A stretch of DNA of 17,656 nt from Phycisphaerae bacterium (GTDB lineage: Bacteria > Planctomycetota > Phycisphaerae > JAAYCJ01): the NCBI GenBank assembly GCA_012514125.1, contig JAAZAW010000191.1, forward strand, positions 1 to 17,656. The letters run 5' to 3'. The translations under genes were made by a program, and so were the position numbers. Shown here in pieces: positions 7,620 through 14,550 of this stretch (the stretch's first letter is position 1; each line of letters begins with the position of its first letter). Below the pieces are notes generated by a model. It was not told the DNA's origin, made no database searches, and saw nothing but the letters and a program-made list of their open reading frames with translations.

Positions 7620-8552
7620 TCAAGCGCGAGGATGAAACCGCCGGTGAATGCTCTTGAGCCGACGACGATCCACATGCGTATAAATCTGCGTCGTCGAAAC
7701 ATCCACGTGCCCCAGCAACTCCTGAACCACCCGAAGATCCGCCCCCCCTTCGAGCAAATGACTGGCAAAAGAATGCCGCAAGGTATGCGGTGAAACCTTG
7801 CCCGGATTCAGCCCCGCCAGCGTCGCATAGCGCTTGATCATCCGCCAGGTGTTCACGCGGTCCATAGGCTCGCCGCGCCGAGTCAGAAAAAGCCGATTGC
7901 ACTTCGGATCGCGCGAAAGCTCAGGCCGAAGTTCACGAAGATATTTCTGAACCGCTTCAATCGCAGGCCCCCCTACCGGCACAATACGCTCCCGCCGACC
8001 CTTCCCGATGCACCGAAGCACACCCGCCGACACAACCTGCGAAATATCCTGAAGCGTCAGGTCGCAAAGTTCCGACACCCGCAAACCGCACGCATAAAAC
8101 ATTTCCAGCATCGCCCAATCGCGCAATGCCAGCTTTTCTTCCACGGGGACCACATTAAGCAATTGCTGAATCTGTGTCCTTGCCAGTACCTTCGGCAATT
8201 TGTGCGCAGGCTTGGGCGCGTCGATGAGCATGTTGGGGTCTTCCGTAATCCGACGTTCACCATGAAGAAATTTCAGAAACGTTTTAATCGCCGCCGATGT
8301 TCGGGCAATCGAAGGCTGGGCAAGGTTCTGCGTGGCGAGAAATCCCAGAAACCCCGAAAGCTCCGAAGCGGTGATCTGTCGTGGATCGTCGATCTTCTTC
8401 TCGGAAAGATACGTCACCAGCCTGGTCAAATCACGACGATAAGCCAGCAGAGTATTGCGAGCCAGTCTGCGCTCCACCGCCAGATGATTCAAAAAATCAT
8501 CCAACGCACTTTGCAACAGGCTGGGCGGTGTTTTTTTCGCAGGAGTGTTCAT
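7620..8552 (-). CDS. xerD: XerC/XerD-type tyrosine recombinase
   Basis: This 310-residue protein has the length and fold order of XerC/XerD: an N-terminal SAM-like core-binding domain (about 14-105) and a catalytic domain with the complete active site R158, K184, H256, R259, H282 and nucleophile Y291 (TTQIYTHVD). Such enzymes resolve chromosome dimers at dif sites. XerC and XerD cannot be told apart from sequence alone with confidence. The start at 8552 (MNTPAKK) is chosen by family length; an in-frame ATG at 8615 would add a hydrophobic 21-residue extension. Neither start has a good Shine-Dalgarno. It is followed by the fusion gene after 79 bp, on the same strand, probably as one transcript. 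Confidence 0.9.
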   Translation of the reverse strand: MNTPAKKTPPSLLQSALDDFLNHLAVERRLARNTLLAYRRDLTRLVTYLSEKKIDDPRQITASELSGFLGFLATQNLAQPSIARTSAAIKTFLKFLHGERRITEDPNMLIDAPKPAHKLPKVLARTQIQQLLNVVPVEEKLALRDWAMLEMFYACGLRVSELCDLTLQDISQVVSAGVLRCIGKGRRERIVPVGGPAIEAVQKYLRELRPELSRDPKCNRLFLTRRGEPMDRVNTWRMIKRYATLAGLNPGKVSPHTLRHSFASHLLEGGADLRVVQELLGHVDVSTTQIYTHVDRRRLKSIHRRFHPRA

Positions 8553-9000
8553 AACGCAGCTGCCGATAAACTGAACAATATTGATAATGACAAATACACT
8601 GGTCGAAAGCGTCATTTAATCGGCCCAGCGAAAGCCTCGATTCGCATCGCTTGTCGGAAAGGTCAATATAAGGGCAAATGGCATTGATGATCGTACAACT
8701 CATATTTCATTCCAAAAACAGCAAACCTTCAGCCGGCGACTACGCCCAAACCATCAACCTTTATCGACCAATCAACAAAAAAGGCTTGAATCAAAACCCA
8801 TCGCCCCTTCCCCAGGTGTCTGCCCAAATTTTTCGACAGCCTTGAAACGGCCATTCCCCCTTTTGTCAAAAACTTCGGTCGCTGAGCTTGTCGAATGGGT
8901 CGAAGCGACATGGCGTAAGCAAGCAGATGTCCCTTCGACAAGCTCAGGGTCCGACGTAATCAAACCATGACAAAAAGAAATGAAACCCACATCAAAAAAA
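8553..9000. other. Non-coding gap between xerD and the pseudopilin
   Basis: This 448-bp stretch shows no credible gene. Its short minus-strand frames are translations of the inverted repeat at 8882-8947. It should hold the xerD promoter, but I could not point to convincing -35 and -10 boxes. There is no T-run terminator right after the pseudopilin stop; the REP-like hairpin may end or stabilise that message. Confidence 0.5.
8882..8947. repeat. REP-like inverted repeat (CTGAGCTTGTCGAA family)
   Basis: CTGAGCTTGTCGAA (8882-8895) is the perfect 14-bp reverse complement of TTCGACAAGCTCAG (8934-8947). Between them, GACAT (8907-8911) pairs with ATGTC (8927-8931), giving a long cruciform or stem-loop. 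From general knowledge, this motif occurs as a dispersed extragenic palindrome in many bacterial genomes. It sits 53 bases after the pseudopilin gene, a usual place for REP elements. Confidence 0.8.
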
Positions 9001-10038
9001 CTACTGATTCGCCCGAATCAACCGCCCCGTATAAGGATTGATAAAAATCGTCTCGTAAAGATCAGGATTGACCACAAACCCGCCAGCCTTGCCCACAGTC
9101 GTCAATTCGTCCTGAACATACTTGGTCTTAGTCTGAGTCACATTACTATCATTCACAAACAACGGCCACTTACTCCAATTTTCCGGCGTCTTGAAAATAG
9201 CAAAACTAGAAACAGAATTCACCGAAAGTGTTCTTCCTGCCTCCGCAACGGTATAGATTCCGGCGTAATGATCGATACCGACATCTTGATTCGCGAAGAT
9301 GCTCTCAAGATCACCTGCATCTTCCGCCACATAGAAATAACGAGCGAGTTTGCGGTCATCAACACCTTGAATACTCGCAGCATCGTTTTTACTTTGAGTG
9401 AAAGTGAGCCAGTCATCAAGTTTGTAAGGCGACGGCAAATTTGGTGAGTTAGGATCCCAGGCAAAATCACCATCCCCATTAAAATCAAAATTAACAGGAC
9501 TCGGATTGGGGGCAGTAACTTTATCAACCATTGCTACACAAATCGGTTCATCAACCGCTAACGTACCATCGGAGTTATAACAAACATAAAAAGGTTCATA
9601 AAAAAGCGGCGATAATCCTGTCGTCCCACTCGGCGATAACACAGCGGCGGCATAGCCATTAGGCATACGCAATGGTTCTTGATCCAATACCGGTAAATAA
9701 ATGTAACCCCCAAGATTGGGTGTCCCGGCATCAGGGTAATCATTTCCAGTACCTGTTGAACCTAGTGACAAACACTTTGATGTTTGATTGGGATTTTCAA
9801 ACCGATACACAAAAACCACCTTACCATTAGGCTGAAAACGAGCAGCGGCTTTGACGTTATTCATGATGGCATACGAGCGGACCCCCTGTAATGCCGCGTT
9901 GATGGTATTATACGCTTCAGCCCGGGCGGAACCTGCCTGCATCGCTTTGATCGCGGGAATCGTCAAACCCGCCACCAACGCGATAATCGAAACCACCACC
10001 AAAATTTCCACCAGCGTAAATCCGCGTTTTTTCATCAT
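9001..10038 (-). CDS. Prepilin-type pseudopilin with large soluble domain
   Basis: This 345-residue protein starts with a class III signal: MMKKRG, cleaved before F7, then the helix FTLVEILVVVSIIALVAGLTI with the conserved glutamate at +5. A prepilin peptidase would cut and methylate it. The protein would enter a type II secretion or type IV pilus-like fibre at the inner membrane. The rest is a large soluble domain, far longer than a major pseudopilin. It includes a DFNGDGD stretch (185-191) like a calcium-binding loop. The second methionine (10035) is an equally good start; neither has a strong Shine-Dalgarno. It is a lone gene, with no secretion machinery nearby, like the many single pseudopilin genes known in Planctomycetota. 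Confidence 0.8.
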   Translation of the reverse strand: MMKKRGFTLVEILVVVSIIALVAGLTIPAIKAMQAGSARAEAYNTINAALQGVRSYAIMNNVKAAARFQPNGKVVFVYRFENPNQTSKCLSLGSTGTGNDYPDAGTPNLGGYIYLPVLDQEPLRMPNGYAAAVLSPSGTTGLSPLFYEPFYVCYNSDGTLAVDEPICVAMVDKVTAPNPSPVNFDFNGDGDFAWDPNSPNLPSPYKLDDWLTFTQSKNDAASIQGVDDRKLARYFYVAEDAGDLESIFANQDVGIDHYAGIYTVAEAGRTLSVNSVSSFAIFKTPENWSKWPLFVNDSNVTQTKTKYVQDELTTVGKAGGFVVNPDLYETIFINPYTGRLIRANQ

Positions 10039-10180
10039 AAATCAACCCATTTGTACCCAATTTTCGGCGTAGGGCGAACGATTGCCCGTCCGCTTCTCAT
10101 GAGAGCTTTTCCTTATTCTACGCACTGCGTCCAGTCGCCAACGAGGTTTATTTTTCCTTTAACCTTTTATCGGCTAAGCG

Positions 10181-11086
10181 TTAGCAACGTTTGGAGTGGC
10201 CAAGATACTTCCCGACCAGCGGCTCAAGCTCCCGAATGGTGGCCGGCGAAATCATCGTCCGATCGGTCCAGATACCCAATTCCAGACTACTCTGGCACGC
10301 ACAATTAAAATCCACCTTTTCAGGCATGATCGAAACCACCGATTTTATCAGCTTAATCGCGTTTTCAGCAGCAGTATTCATGTTGCCGATGATTTCCTTG
10401 AGCAAATCGCGTTTTTCCATATTCGCGGGTTTGGGTTTCCAACAATCGTAATCCGTCGGCAAAGTCACCAGACCATAGCAGATTTCCGCCTCACGCGCCA
10501 GTTTGGCTTCGGGCATACAGGTCATCCCGATCACCGAACCGCCCCACTGCCGATGCAGCAGCGATTCAGCCCGGCTGGAGAATTGCGGCCCTTCCATACA
10601 AATATAAGTCCCGCCTTCATGCACTTTTACATCGCCTTCAAGTTTCTGACCCGCCTGAAACAGCAATTTCTGCATCTGCGGACAAAACGGCTGATCGAAT
10701 TCGACATGGGCGACAATCCCGTCACCAAAAAAACTACCTTCACGTTTAAAAGTTTTATCGATGGCCTGATCGGGAATCAGCAAATCACCCGGATGAACAT
10801 CTTCACGAAGCGAACCGACGGCGCCACTGGCGATAATATGGGTAACCCCAAGCATTTTCATAGCGAAAATATTGGCGCGATACGGCACATGCGACGGACT
10901 GTACCGATGCCCCTGCCCGTGACGGGCAGGGATGCAAACATCGACCCCCTCAAACTGGGTGCAAATAATCGGAGCGCTGGGCCGACCAAAAGGGGTCCGC
11001 GGATTATAAGATTCGCCCTGAGAGTTAGCCAAAAGAGATTGTCCCAAACCGCTGCCGCCAATAATGCCTACTTTTAATTTATTCAT
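10181..11086 (-). CDS. mtnP: 5'-methylthioadenosine phosphorylase
   Basis: This 301-residue enzyme splits 5'-methylthioadenosine with phosphate into adenine and 5-methylthioribose 1-phosphate, for methionine salvage and polyamine by-product clearance. It has GIIGGSGLG at the N terminus, phosphate-site residues R55 and H56 with SPSHVPYRAN (63-72), the nucleoside loop GTYICMEGPQFSSRAES, and TDYDCW (D212, D214). The two aspartates of the last motif favour 6-amino purines, so methylthioadenosine phosphorylase is favoured over guanosine/inosine phosphorylase. GGGAG lies 9 nt before the ATG. It is divergent from the zinc-ribbon gene and upstream of the pseudopilin after a 142-bp gap. No other methionine-salvage gene is in the window. 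Confidence 0.9.
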   Translation of the reverse strand: MNKLKVGIIGGSGLGQSLLANSQGESYNPRTPFGRPSAPIICTQFEGVDVCIPARHGQGHRYSPSHVPYRANIFAMKMLGVTHIIASGAVGSLREDVHPGDLLIPDQAIDKTFKREGSFFGDGIVAHVEFDQPFCPQMQKLLFQAGQKLEGDVKVHEGGTYICMEGPQFSSRAESLLHRQWGGSVIGMTCMPEAKLAREAEICYGLVTLPTDYDCWKPKPANMEKRDLLKEIIGNMNTAAENAIKLIKSVVSIMPEKVDFNCACQSSLELGIWTDRTMISPATIRELEPLVGKYLGHSKRC

Positions 11087-11179
11087 CTATGTATGCTCCC
11101 TAAGTTATACGACCACCATCTCTGTTCTTCCCGAACACGTTGATAACGTTCACATGAATTTAACAAAATCTTTATCTTC

Positions 11180-11209
11180 TTGACGTCCAACAAACTGAAA
11201 GTTTATAAT
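11180..11209 (+). promoter_or_regulatory. Strong sigma70-type promoter of the zinc-ribbon gene
   Basis: TTGACG (11180-11185), an 18-bp spacer and a perfect TATAAT (11204-11209). It predicts a 5' leader of about 75 nt before the ATG at 11292. Confidence 0.8.
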
Positions 11210-11256
11210 AGCTGGAGTCTAATGTCCATGATCAAGTTAAAAACCCGATGAACGAC

Positions 11257-11276
11257 ACGTTAATGGGGGTTAACGT
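11257..11276 (+). promoter_or_regulatory. Leader hairpin just before the ribosome binding site
   Basis: ACGTTAA (11257-11263), loop TGGGGG, TTAACGT (11270-11276): a perfect 7-bp stem. It ends 2 nt before the strong Shine-Dalgarno AGGAGG (11279-11284), itself 7 nt from the ATG. The G-rich loop is exposed. It could be a protein-binding or mRNA-stabilising element; the same bases also form a 7-bp inverted repeat in the DNA. Confidence 0.4.
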
Positions 11277-11291
11277 CCAGGAGGTACTTGA

Positions 11292-11783
11292 ATGGTAGTG
11301 GAAGAACAACTCAAATCTTGTGAAGGCTGCGGAGCTACCATCTATCCGGAGCATATTACCAATGGCCGGGCAACCATCGTCGATGGAAAATTGCTTTGCC
11401 CATTATGTATTGGTGAGAAAAAGTCTCAAACCCAAGCCCCCCCCGCGGTTACCCAGGACGACTCCGAGACGTTGACCCTGGTGGATGAAGCGGAATTCGA
11501 ACAATCGGGGCGAAAAATCGAAAGTTTCGGTGAAAAACCCAAAGACGAAGACGCCAAAGAAACTCTTTTCCACAGACCCCTGCAAAAAACGGGGACCGGT
11601 GCGACTCGTGTCAAAGTGTTCCACACCAAACTCAACGACGGCGCGGTGGAATTCATGACTCAGATCATCAATGACTGGGTCGATAGTAATCCGGACGTCG
11701 AAATCAAAAATTCTCAAACAACAGTGGGGGTATGGGAAGGTAAACACGCCGAGCCTCACCTGATTCTGACGGTTTGGTATTGA
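11292..11783 (+). CDS. Zinc-ribbon protein of unknown function
   Basis: I do not recognise this 163-residue protein. The N terminus carries two CxxC pairs, C10/C13 and C36/C39 (CEGC and CPLC), which should bind one zinc ion. Residues about 45-100 are acidic and low in hydrophobics, probably a flexible linker. The end (about 104-163, TRVKVFHTKLNDGAVEF and after) looks like a compact alpha/beta domain ending in HLILTVWY. There is no signal peptide or membrane segment, so it is likely cytoplasmic. It has a near-consensus promoter and an AGGAGG site, so high expression is expected. It stands alone, divergent from mtnP. The architecture suggests nucleic-acid or protein binding, but no function can be assigned. 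Confidence 0.75.
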   Translation: MVVEEQLKSCEGCGATIYPEHITNGRATIVDGKLLCPLCIGEKKSQTQAPPAVTQDDSETLTLVDEAEFEQSGRKIESFGEKPKDEDAKETLFHRPLQKTGTGATRVKVFHTKLNDGAVEFMTQIINDWVDSNPDVEIKNSQTTVGVWEGKHAEPHLILTVWY

Positions 11784-12123
11784 CGAGCCGACTATTTCAT
11801 TTGCCTGATACGGCAAAGCTCACAAAAAATAACAAATCCAATATTGCAAGCCGCTCGCGGGGGGGCTAGCGGCTTGCCGGTATTTAGTGGGGCCGGCAGG
11901 AAAAACTGGGAAAAATAAGGTCTGTCTGTTGCCAAATCGCTTGAACAGGCATGGGATTGGAACGCGCATACAAATTTGATCGCGGGTGGGTAAAGGTCAA
12001 AGATACACCAGCGTCATTTCTCCCGCCAGCGGGTTGAGGAAATTGTTTTTACAACATATCTTGTTGTAAAACAATGACTTCCGATTTATTCAGCACACCC
12101 TGTTGTCTTAATTTCCGCTTTTT
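11784..12123. other. Convergent non-coding gap with two hairpins
   Basis: These 340 bp lie between the zinc-ribbon gene (+) and the topoisomerase gene (-). They hold the GC-rich hairpin at 11846-11877 and an AT-rich one at 12043-12074 (TTGTTTTTACAAC against GTTGTAAAACAA, 12 bp with one bulge, 7-nt loop). The second is about 50 bases beyond the topoisomerase stop and may be its terminator, although only three T follow on that strand. A 28-codon frame at 11951-12037 has no proper ribosome binding site. Nothing else is seen. Confidence 0.45.
11846..11877 (+). terminator. Strong hairpin after the zinc-ribbon gene
   Basis: GCAAGCCGCT (11846-11855) pairs perfectly over 10 bp with AGCGGCTTGC (11868-11877), with a G-rich 12-nt loop. 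It lies 62 bases after the stop. The following sequence (CGGTATTTAG) lacks a proper T run, so it is a poor classical terminator, perhaps a 3'-end stabiliser. Confidence 0.45.
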
Positions 12124-13209
12124 CTACGGCAAAAACTTTTCCGGATTTTTCAATTTCGTCGGCAGGTATTCGCGAACCACAAAATCCAGGCCATATTTGG
12201 CGAACGCCTGCTGCTCGACACGCCTTTTCATTTTGAGCATCTGCTCGATGGCCTTTTGCCAGGTTTTATAATGCTGTACAAACGGATCGTTCCGGATCGC
12301 ATCCTGTGCCCGCTTAATGTCCTGTTCTTTAAGCTCATGGGTCGGTAGCGTATAATCAATAATATCCTGAGGCGTCACACCCAAATATCGCGCCTGGGGC
12401 ACGCAGAAAAATCGATTCAGGTGCGCGTTATTGCCCGAACCGACCTTGAGCGTGCGATAAATATTCATATATCCATAAGGATCGCCGTCGGTAAACGCAT
12501 AGACGGGAAGTTTGTTCTCATCCGACAAACGTCGAATGAATCGTCGGCACGCTCGCGATGGAACTCCACCCATGCTGATCATAACACAGTTATAATCATC
12601 AAAAAAGTCTTCTTCCACCAGTCGATCAAACATACCGCCGGTCTCGATCGCCAGGATAAATTTCGCTTTGGTCTTGAATTGCAGGTGTTCCACCGACGAC
12701 GGGACCGTATAGGAGCCTGATCCGAATCGGCTGCAATCGATCTCGATTTTTTCACCCGTTTTACGGTGTTTGTCTACGACGATCAATTTTCCTGCAACCG
12801 CTCCGCCATGTTCTTCAGGCCGAAACCGCATCACCTCGCGCGTCACATTCAACATGGCTTCGACGTCATCCATCACGGTGTCGGATTCCGGTTGTTCGTG
12901 AAACATCGCGTCGCCCCAGTTCTTGCTCTGGTAATACGCCTCTCTTTTGGTCGCATGACGGTCCGTCTCGACCAGATTTTTCGATAATGACATCATCTTG
13001 AGCGTTTGGGCGAAACTCTTGACGGTATTCACCGTCAGCGTTCGAATCTTGTTCTTGCTCTGAATCTGCAGATAACCCTCATCCGGCGCATATCGAACAT
13101 TGCTCAGCGATCGGATCGGCAATTTCATCGTCGGCTTGTCGCCATGAGTAATTTTCTGATAAACACCATCCGCACTGTTTTTTATTCGGTCCACTATACT
13201 TTTATTCAT
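12124..13209 (-). CDS. top6A: DNA topoisomerase VI subunit A (Spo11-like)
   Basis: This 361-residue protein matches the archaeal Top6A/Spo11 plan. The 5Y-CAP winged-helix domain carries KREAYYQSKNW, where Y93 is the expected DNA-cleaving tyrosine. The Toprim domain has AIETGGMFDRL (E189) and FTDGDPYGY (D241, D243) as metal ligands. The spacing of these residues fits archaeal enzymes, and length is near normal (about 360-390). Together with an ATPase B subunit it makes double-strand breaks and passes DNA to relax and decatenate. No B subunit lies on either side, which is unusual because the two genes are commonly paired. The start at 13209 has GGGAGG 4 nt upstream; an extra 17 residues to 13260 lack support. 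A good promoter lies at 13295-13324. Confidence 0.9.
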   Translation of the reverse strand: MNKSIVDRIKNSADGVYQKITHGDKPTMKLPIRSLSNVRYAPDEGYLQIQSKNKIRTLTVNTVKSFAQTLKMMSLSKNLVETDRHATKREAYYQSKNWGDAMFHEQPESDTVMDDVEAMLNVTREVMRFRPEEHGGAVAGKLIVVDKHRKTGEKIEIDCSRFGSGSYTVPSSVEHLQFKTKAKFILAIETGGMFDRLVEEDFFDDYNCVMISMGGVPSRACRRFIRRLSDENKLPVYAFTDGDPYGYMNIYRTLKVGSGNNAHLNRFFCVPQARYLGVTPQDIIDYTLPTHELKEQDIKRAQDAIRNDPFVQHYKTWQKAIEQMLKMKRRVEQQAFAKYGLDFVVREYLPTKLKNPEKFLP

Positions 13210-13294
13210 CGATCCTCCCGAGGCCTGTGAGCCTGTGTGTCTTGAAATTCCTGAAAACAAATTTCTTTTATGATTTCATTCAAAAGTGATCTAA

Positions 13295-13324
13295 ATTATT
13301 ATCGGCCCACCTGCTTGCAGTCAA
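13295..13324 (-). promoter_or_regulatory. Promoter of top6A
   Basis: Read on the minus strand: TTGACT (complement of 13319-13324), 18-bp spacer, AATAAT (complement of 13295-13300). It predicts a leader of roughly 80 nt. It is back to back with the pyrK promoter about 80 bp away, so the two genes have separate promoters. Confidence 0.6.
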
Positions 13325-13401
13325 GCAATCAAATCTCAAATCAAAATAATCTTGTAACTCTCAGGCCCCGAATACCGTTAAAAAGCCGGCGATATCTTGA
13401 T

Positions 13402-13430
13402 TTGACAAACCCTGTTCATAGGGCTATATT
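13402..13430 (+). promoter_or_regulatory. Promoter of the pyr operon
   Basis: A perfect TTGACA (13402-13407), 17-bp spacer and TATATT (13425-13430, 5 of 6). Transcription should start near 13436-13438, that is at or within two bases of the ATG of the leader frame. The spacer holds an ACCCTGTTCATAGGG repeat (CCCT/AGGG) that might be an operator. Confidence 0.85.
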
Positions 13431-13437
13431 CTTTTAA

Positions 13438-13566
13438 ATGCAAAGAATTGGCTGTTTTTTTCAGCCGTGGCACGCTTCCGAACCGGCATCTGTCGGTTCG
13501 GAAGTTTTTTACCCGGACCTATATTTTTATAATACCTTGCAAAGAAATAAGTTATGGGCGAGTTAA
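13438..13566 (+). CDS. Putative pyr operon leader peptide (42 aa), apparently leaderless
   Basis: An open frame of 42 codons starts with the ATG at 13438, about 7 nt after the -10 box, so the mRNA should begin at or just before the AUG with no Shine-Dalgarno. It starts MQRIGCFFQPWHASEP and ends NKLWAS. Codons 6-8 (TGT TTT TTT) form the T-rich loop of a hairpin, and the frame reads straight through the terminator hairpin at 13475-13510. It stops at 13564-13566, 13 bases inside pyrK in another frame. The arrangement parallels the 44-codon pyrBI leader of enterobacteria. A ribosome following the polymerase closely would block the terminator. The peptide itself probably has no function. pyrK has a poor ribosome site, so translational coupling from this frame is also likely. 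Confidence 0.55.
   Translation: MQRIGCFFQPWHASEPASVGSEVFYPDLYFYNTLQRNKLWAS
13450..13466 (+). promoter_or_regulatory. Hairpin with seven-T loop (putative UTP-sensitive pause site)
   Basis: GGCTG (13450-13454), seven T (13455-13461), CAGCC (13462-13466). Transcribing seven U in a row slows polymerase when UTP is low. It lies 8 nt before the attenuator stem, where pyrBI has its U-rich pause region. The role is inferred from that parallel. Confidence 0.5.
13475..13510 (+). terminator. Attenuator (intrinsic terminator) in the pyrK leader
   Basis: CTTCCGAACCG (13475-13485) pairs perfectly over 11 bp with CGGTTCGGAAG (13494-13504), with loop GCATCTGT, followed by six T (13505-13510). It lies between the pyr promoter and pyrK, about 40 nt after the predicted transcription start. 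No other plus-strand gene upstream could use it, so it most likely sets how much transcription enters pyrK-pyrD. Confidence 0.85.
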
Positions 13567-14546
13567 AAATCCCGAAAAAAACATACCAGGCGACGATTCT
13601 CGAAAACTATGCCCTGAGGCTTCCGGGGAAACTCAGTAATTATCTCATCAGGCTGCGTTTTGATGAAAAAATTATCTGTAATCCCGGGCAATTCTTCAAA
13701 TTCAACGTCGAGCCGACACGTGAACAGGAAAAACCACGATTAATAACTGTCAATGAAGAAAATGAAACATCTCAGATGAGCGACTCAAAAGCCGGTGTGG
13801 ATTTTGCCGTTCAACAGCCACTTATCGCCCGTCCCTTCAGCATCGGTCATGCGGAAGTTCAAGAAAACACGACTATTCTGACTTTTATTTATAAAATTTT
13901 TGGCGCCGGCAGTCTTCATATTTCCAAGCTCCAGCAAGGTGAAACAATAAAAGTCCTTGGTCCTCTCGGCGGCAATCTTTTTTATCTGCCGAAAGGCAAA
14001 ACCCGTGCGATAATGGTCGCGGGCGGTGTCGGTTTTCCTCCCCTTACCTTTTTGGCTGATTCTTTATTAAAAAAATCTATTGATTCTATCGATCTTTTTG
14101 TCGGGGCGACTTCGAGCTTGGGTCTGCCGTTGCCGAAAAATCTGTCACAACAGCTCCGGAGCAATACTCTTTCGGATCTTTCACCAATTTTCAGGGTGAT
14201 TGCCGACCCGAAAGTCAATTTTGGGATTGCCACAGACGACGGTTCGGAAGGTCATCCGGGACTCGTTACCGATTTGTTCGAACGCGCTCTGGCCGATAGC
14301 GATCCGGAAAAAACGATGATTTATACCTGTGGGCCCTGGCCGATGATGGCCAAAGTAGCCCGGATTGCCGGAGAACACGGTTTGAATTGTCAGGCTTGTC
14401 TGGAAGAAATGATGGGCTGCGGAATTGGCGCGTGCCAATCGTGTGTGGTGAGGATAAAATCTAATAGCGAGCAGGGCTGGAATTATCAACTGGTTTGCCG
14501 GGACGGTCCGGTGTTTGATGCCGACGACGTCTTGTGGGAAAAATAA
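13554..14546 (+). CDS. pyrK: Dihydroorotate dehydrogenase electron-transfer subunit
   Basis: PyrK carries FAD and a [2Fe-2S] cluster and passes electrons from PyrD to NAD+ in the type 1B dihydroorotate dehydrogenase of pyrimidine synthesis. The 330 residues hold the FAD motif RPFSIG (93-98), a nucleotide-binding AGGVGFPPL segment, and cluster ligands in MGCGIGACQSC plus CRDGPVF (C289, C294, C297, C315). It is longer than the usual 250-270 residues, partly through a polar insertion of about 35 residues (54-90) just before the FAD motif. The site before the ATG is weak (no clear Shine-Dalgarno). The ATG lies inside the leader frame, 10 bases before that frame's stop codon. pyrD follows after 4 bases. 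Confidence 0.92.
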   Translation: MGELKIPKKTYQATILENYALRLPGKLSNYLIRLRFDEKIICNPGQFFKFNVEPTREQEKPRLITVNEENETSQMSDSKAGVDFAVQQPLIARPFSIGHAEVQENTTILTFIYKIFGAGSLHISKLQQGETIKVLGPLGGNLFYLPKGKTRAIMVAGGVGFPPLTFLADSLLKKSIDSIDLFVGATSSLGLPLPKNLSQQLRSNTLSDLSPIFRVIADPKVNFGIATDDGSEGHPGLVTDLFERALADSDPEKTMIYTCGPWPMMAKVARIAGEHGLNCQACLEEMMGCGIGACQSCVVRIKSNSEQGWNYQLVCRDGPVFDADDVLWEK

Positions 14547-14550
14547 AGTC

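Noticed and set aside
7541..7768. 76-residue N-terminal extension of the fusion protein
   Set aside because: It would overlap the end of xerD, shows no domain, and AGGAGG sits right before the internal ATG at 7540.
11951..12037. 28-codon open frame (MGLERAYKFDRGWVKV and on)
   Set aside because: The only purine-rich tract is 1 nt from the ATG, and no promoter or further support is seen.
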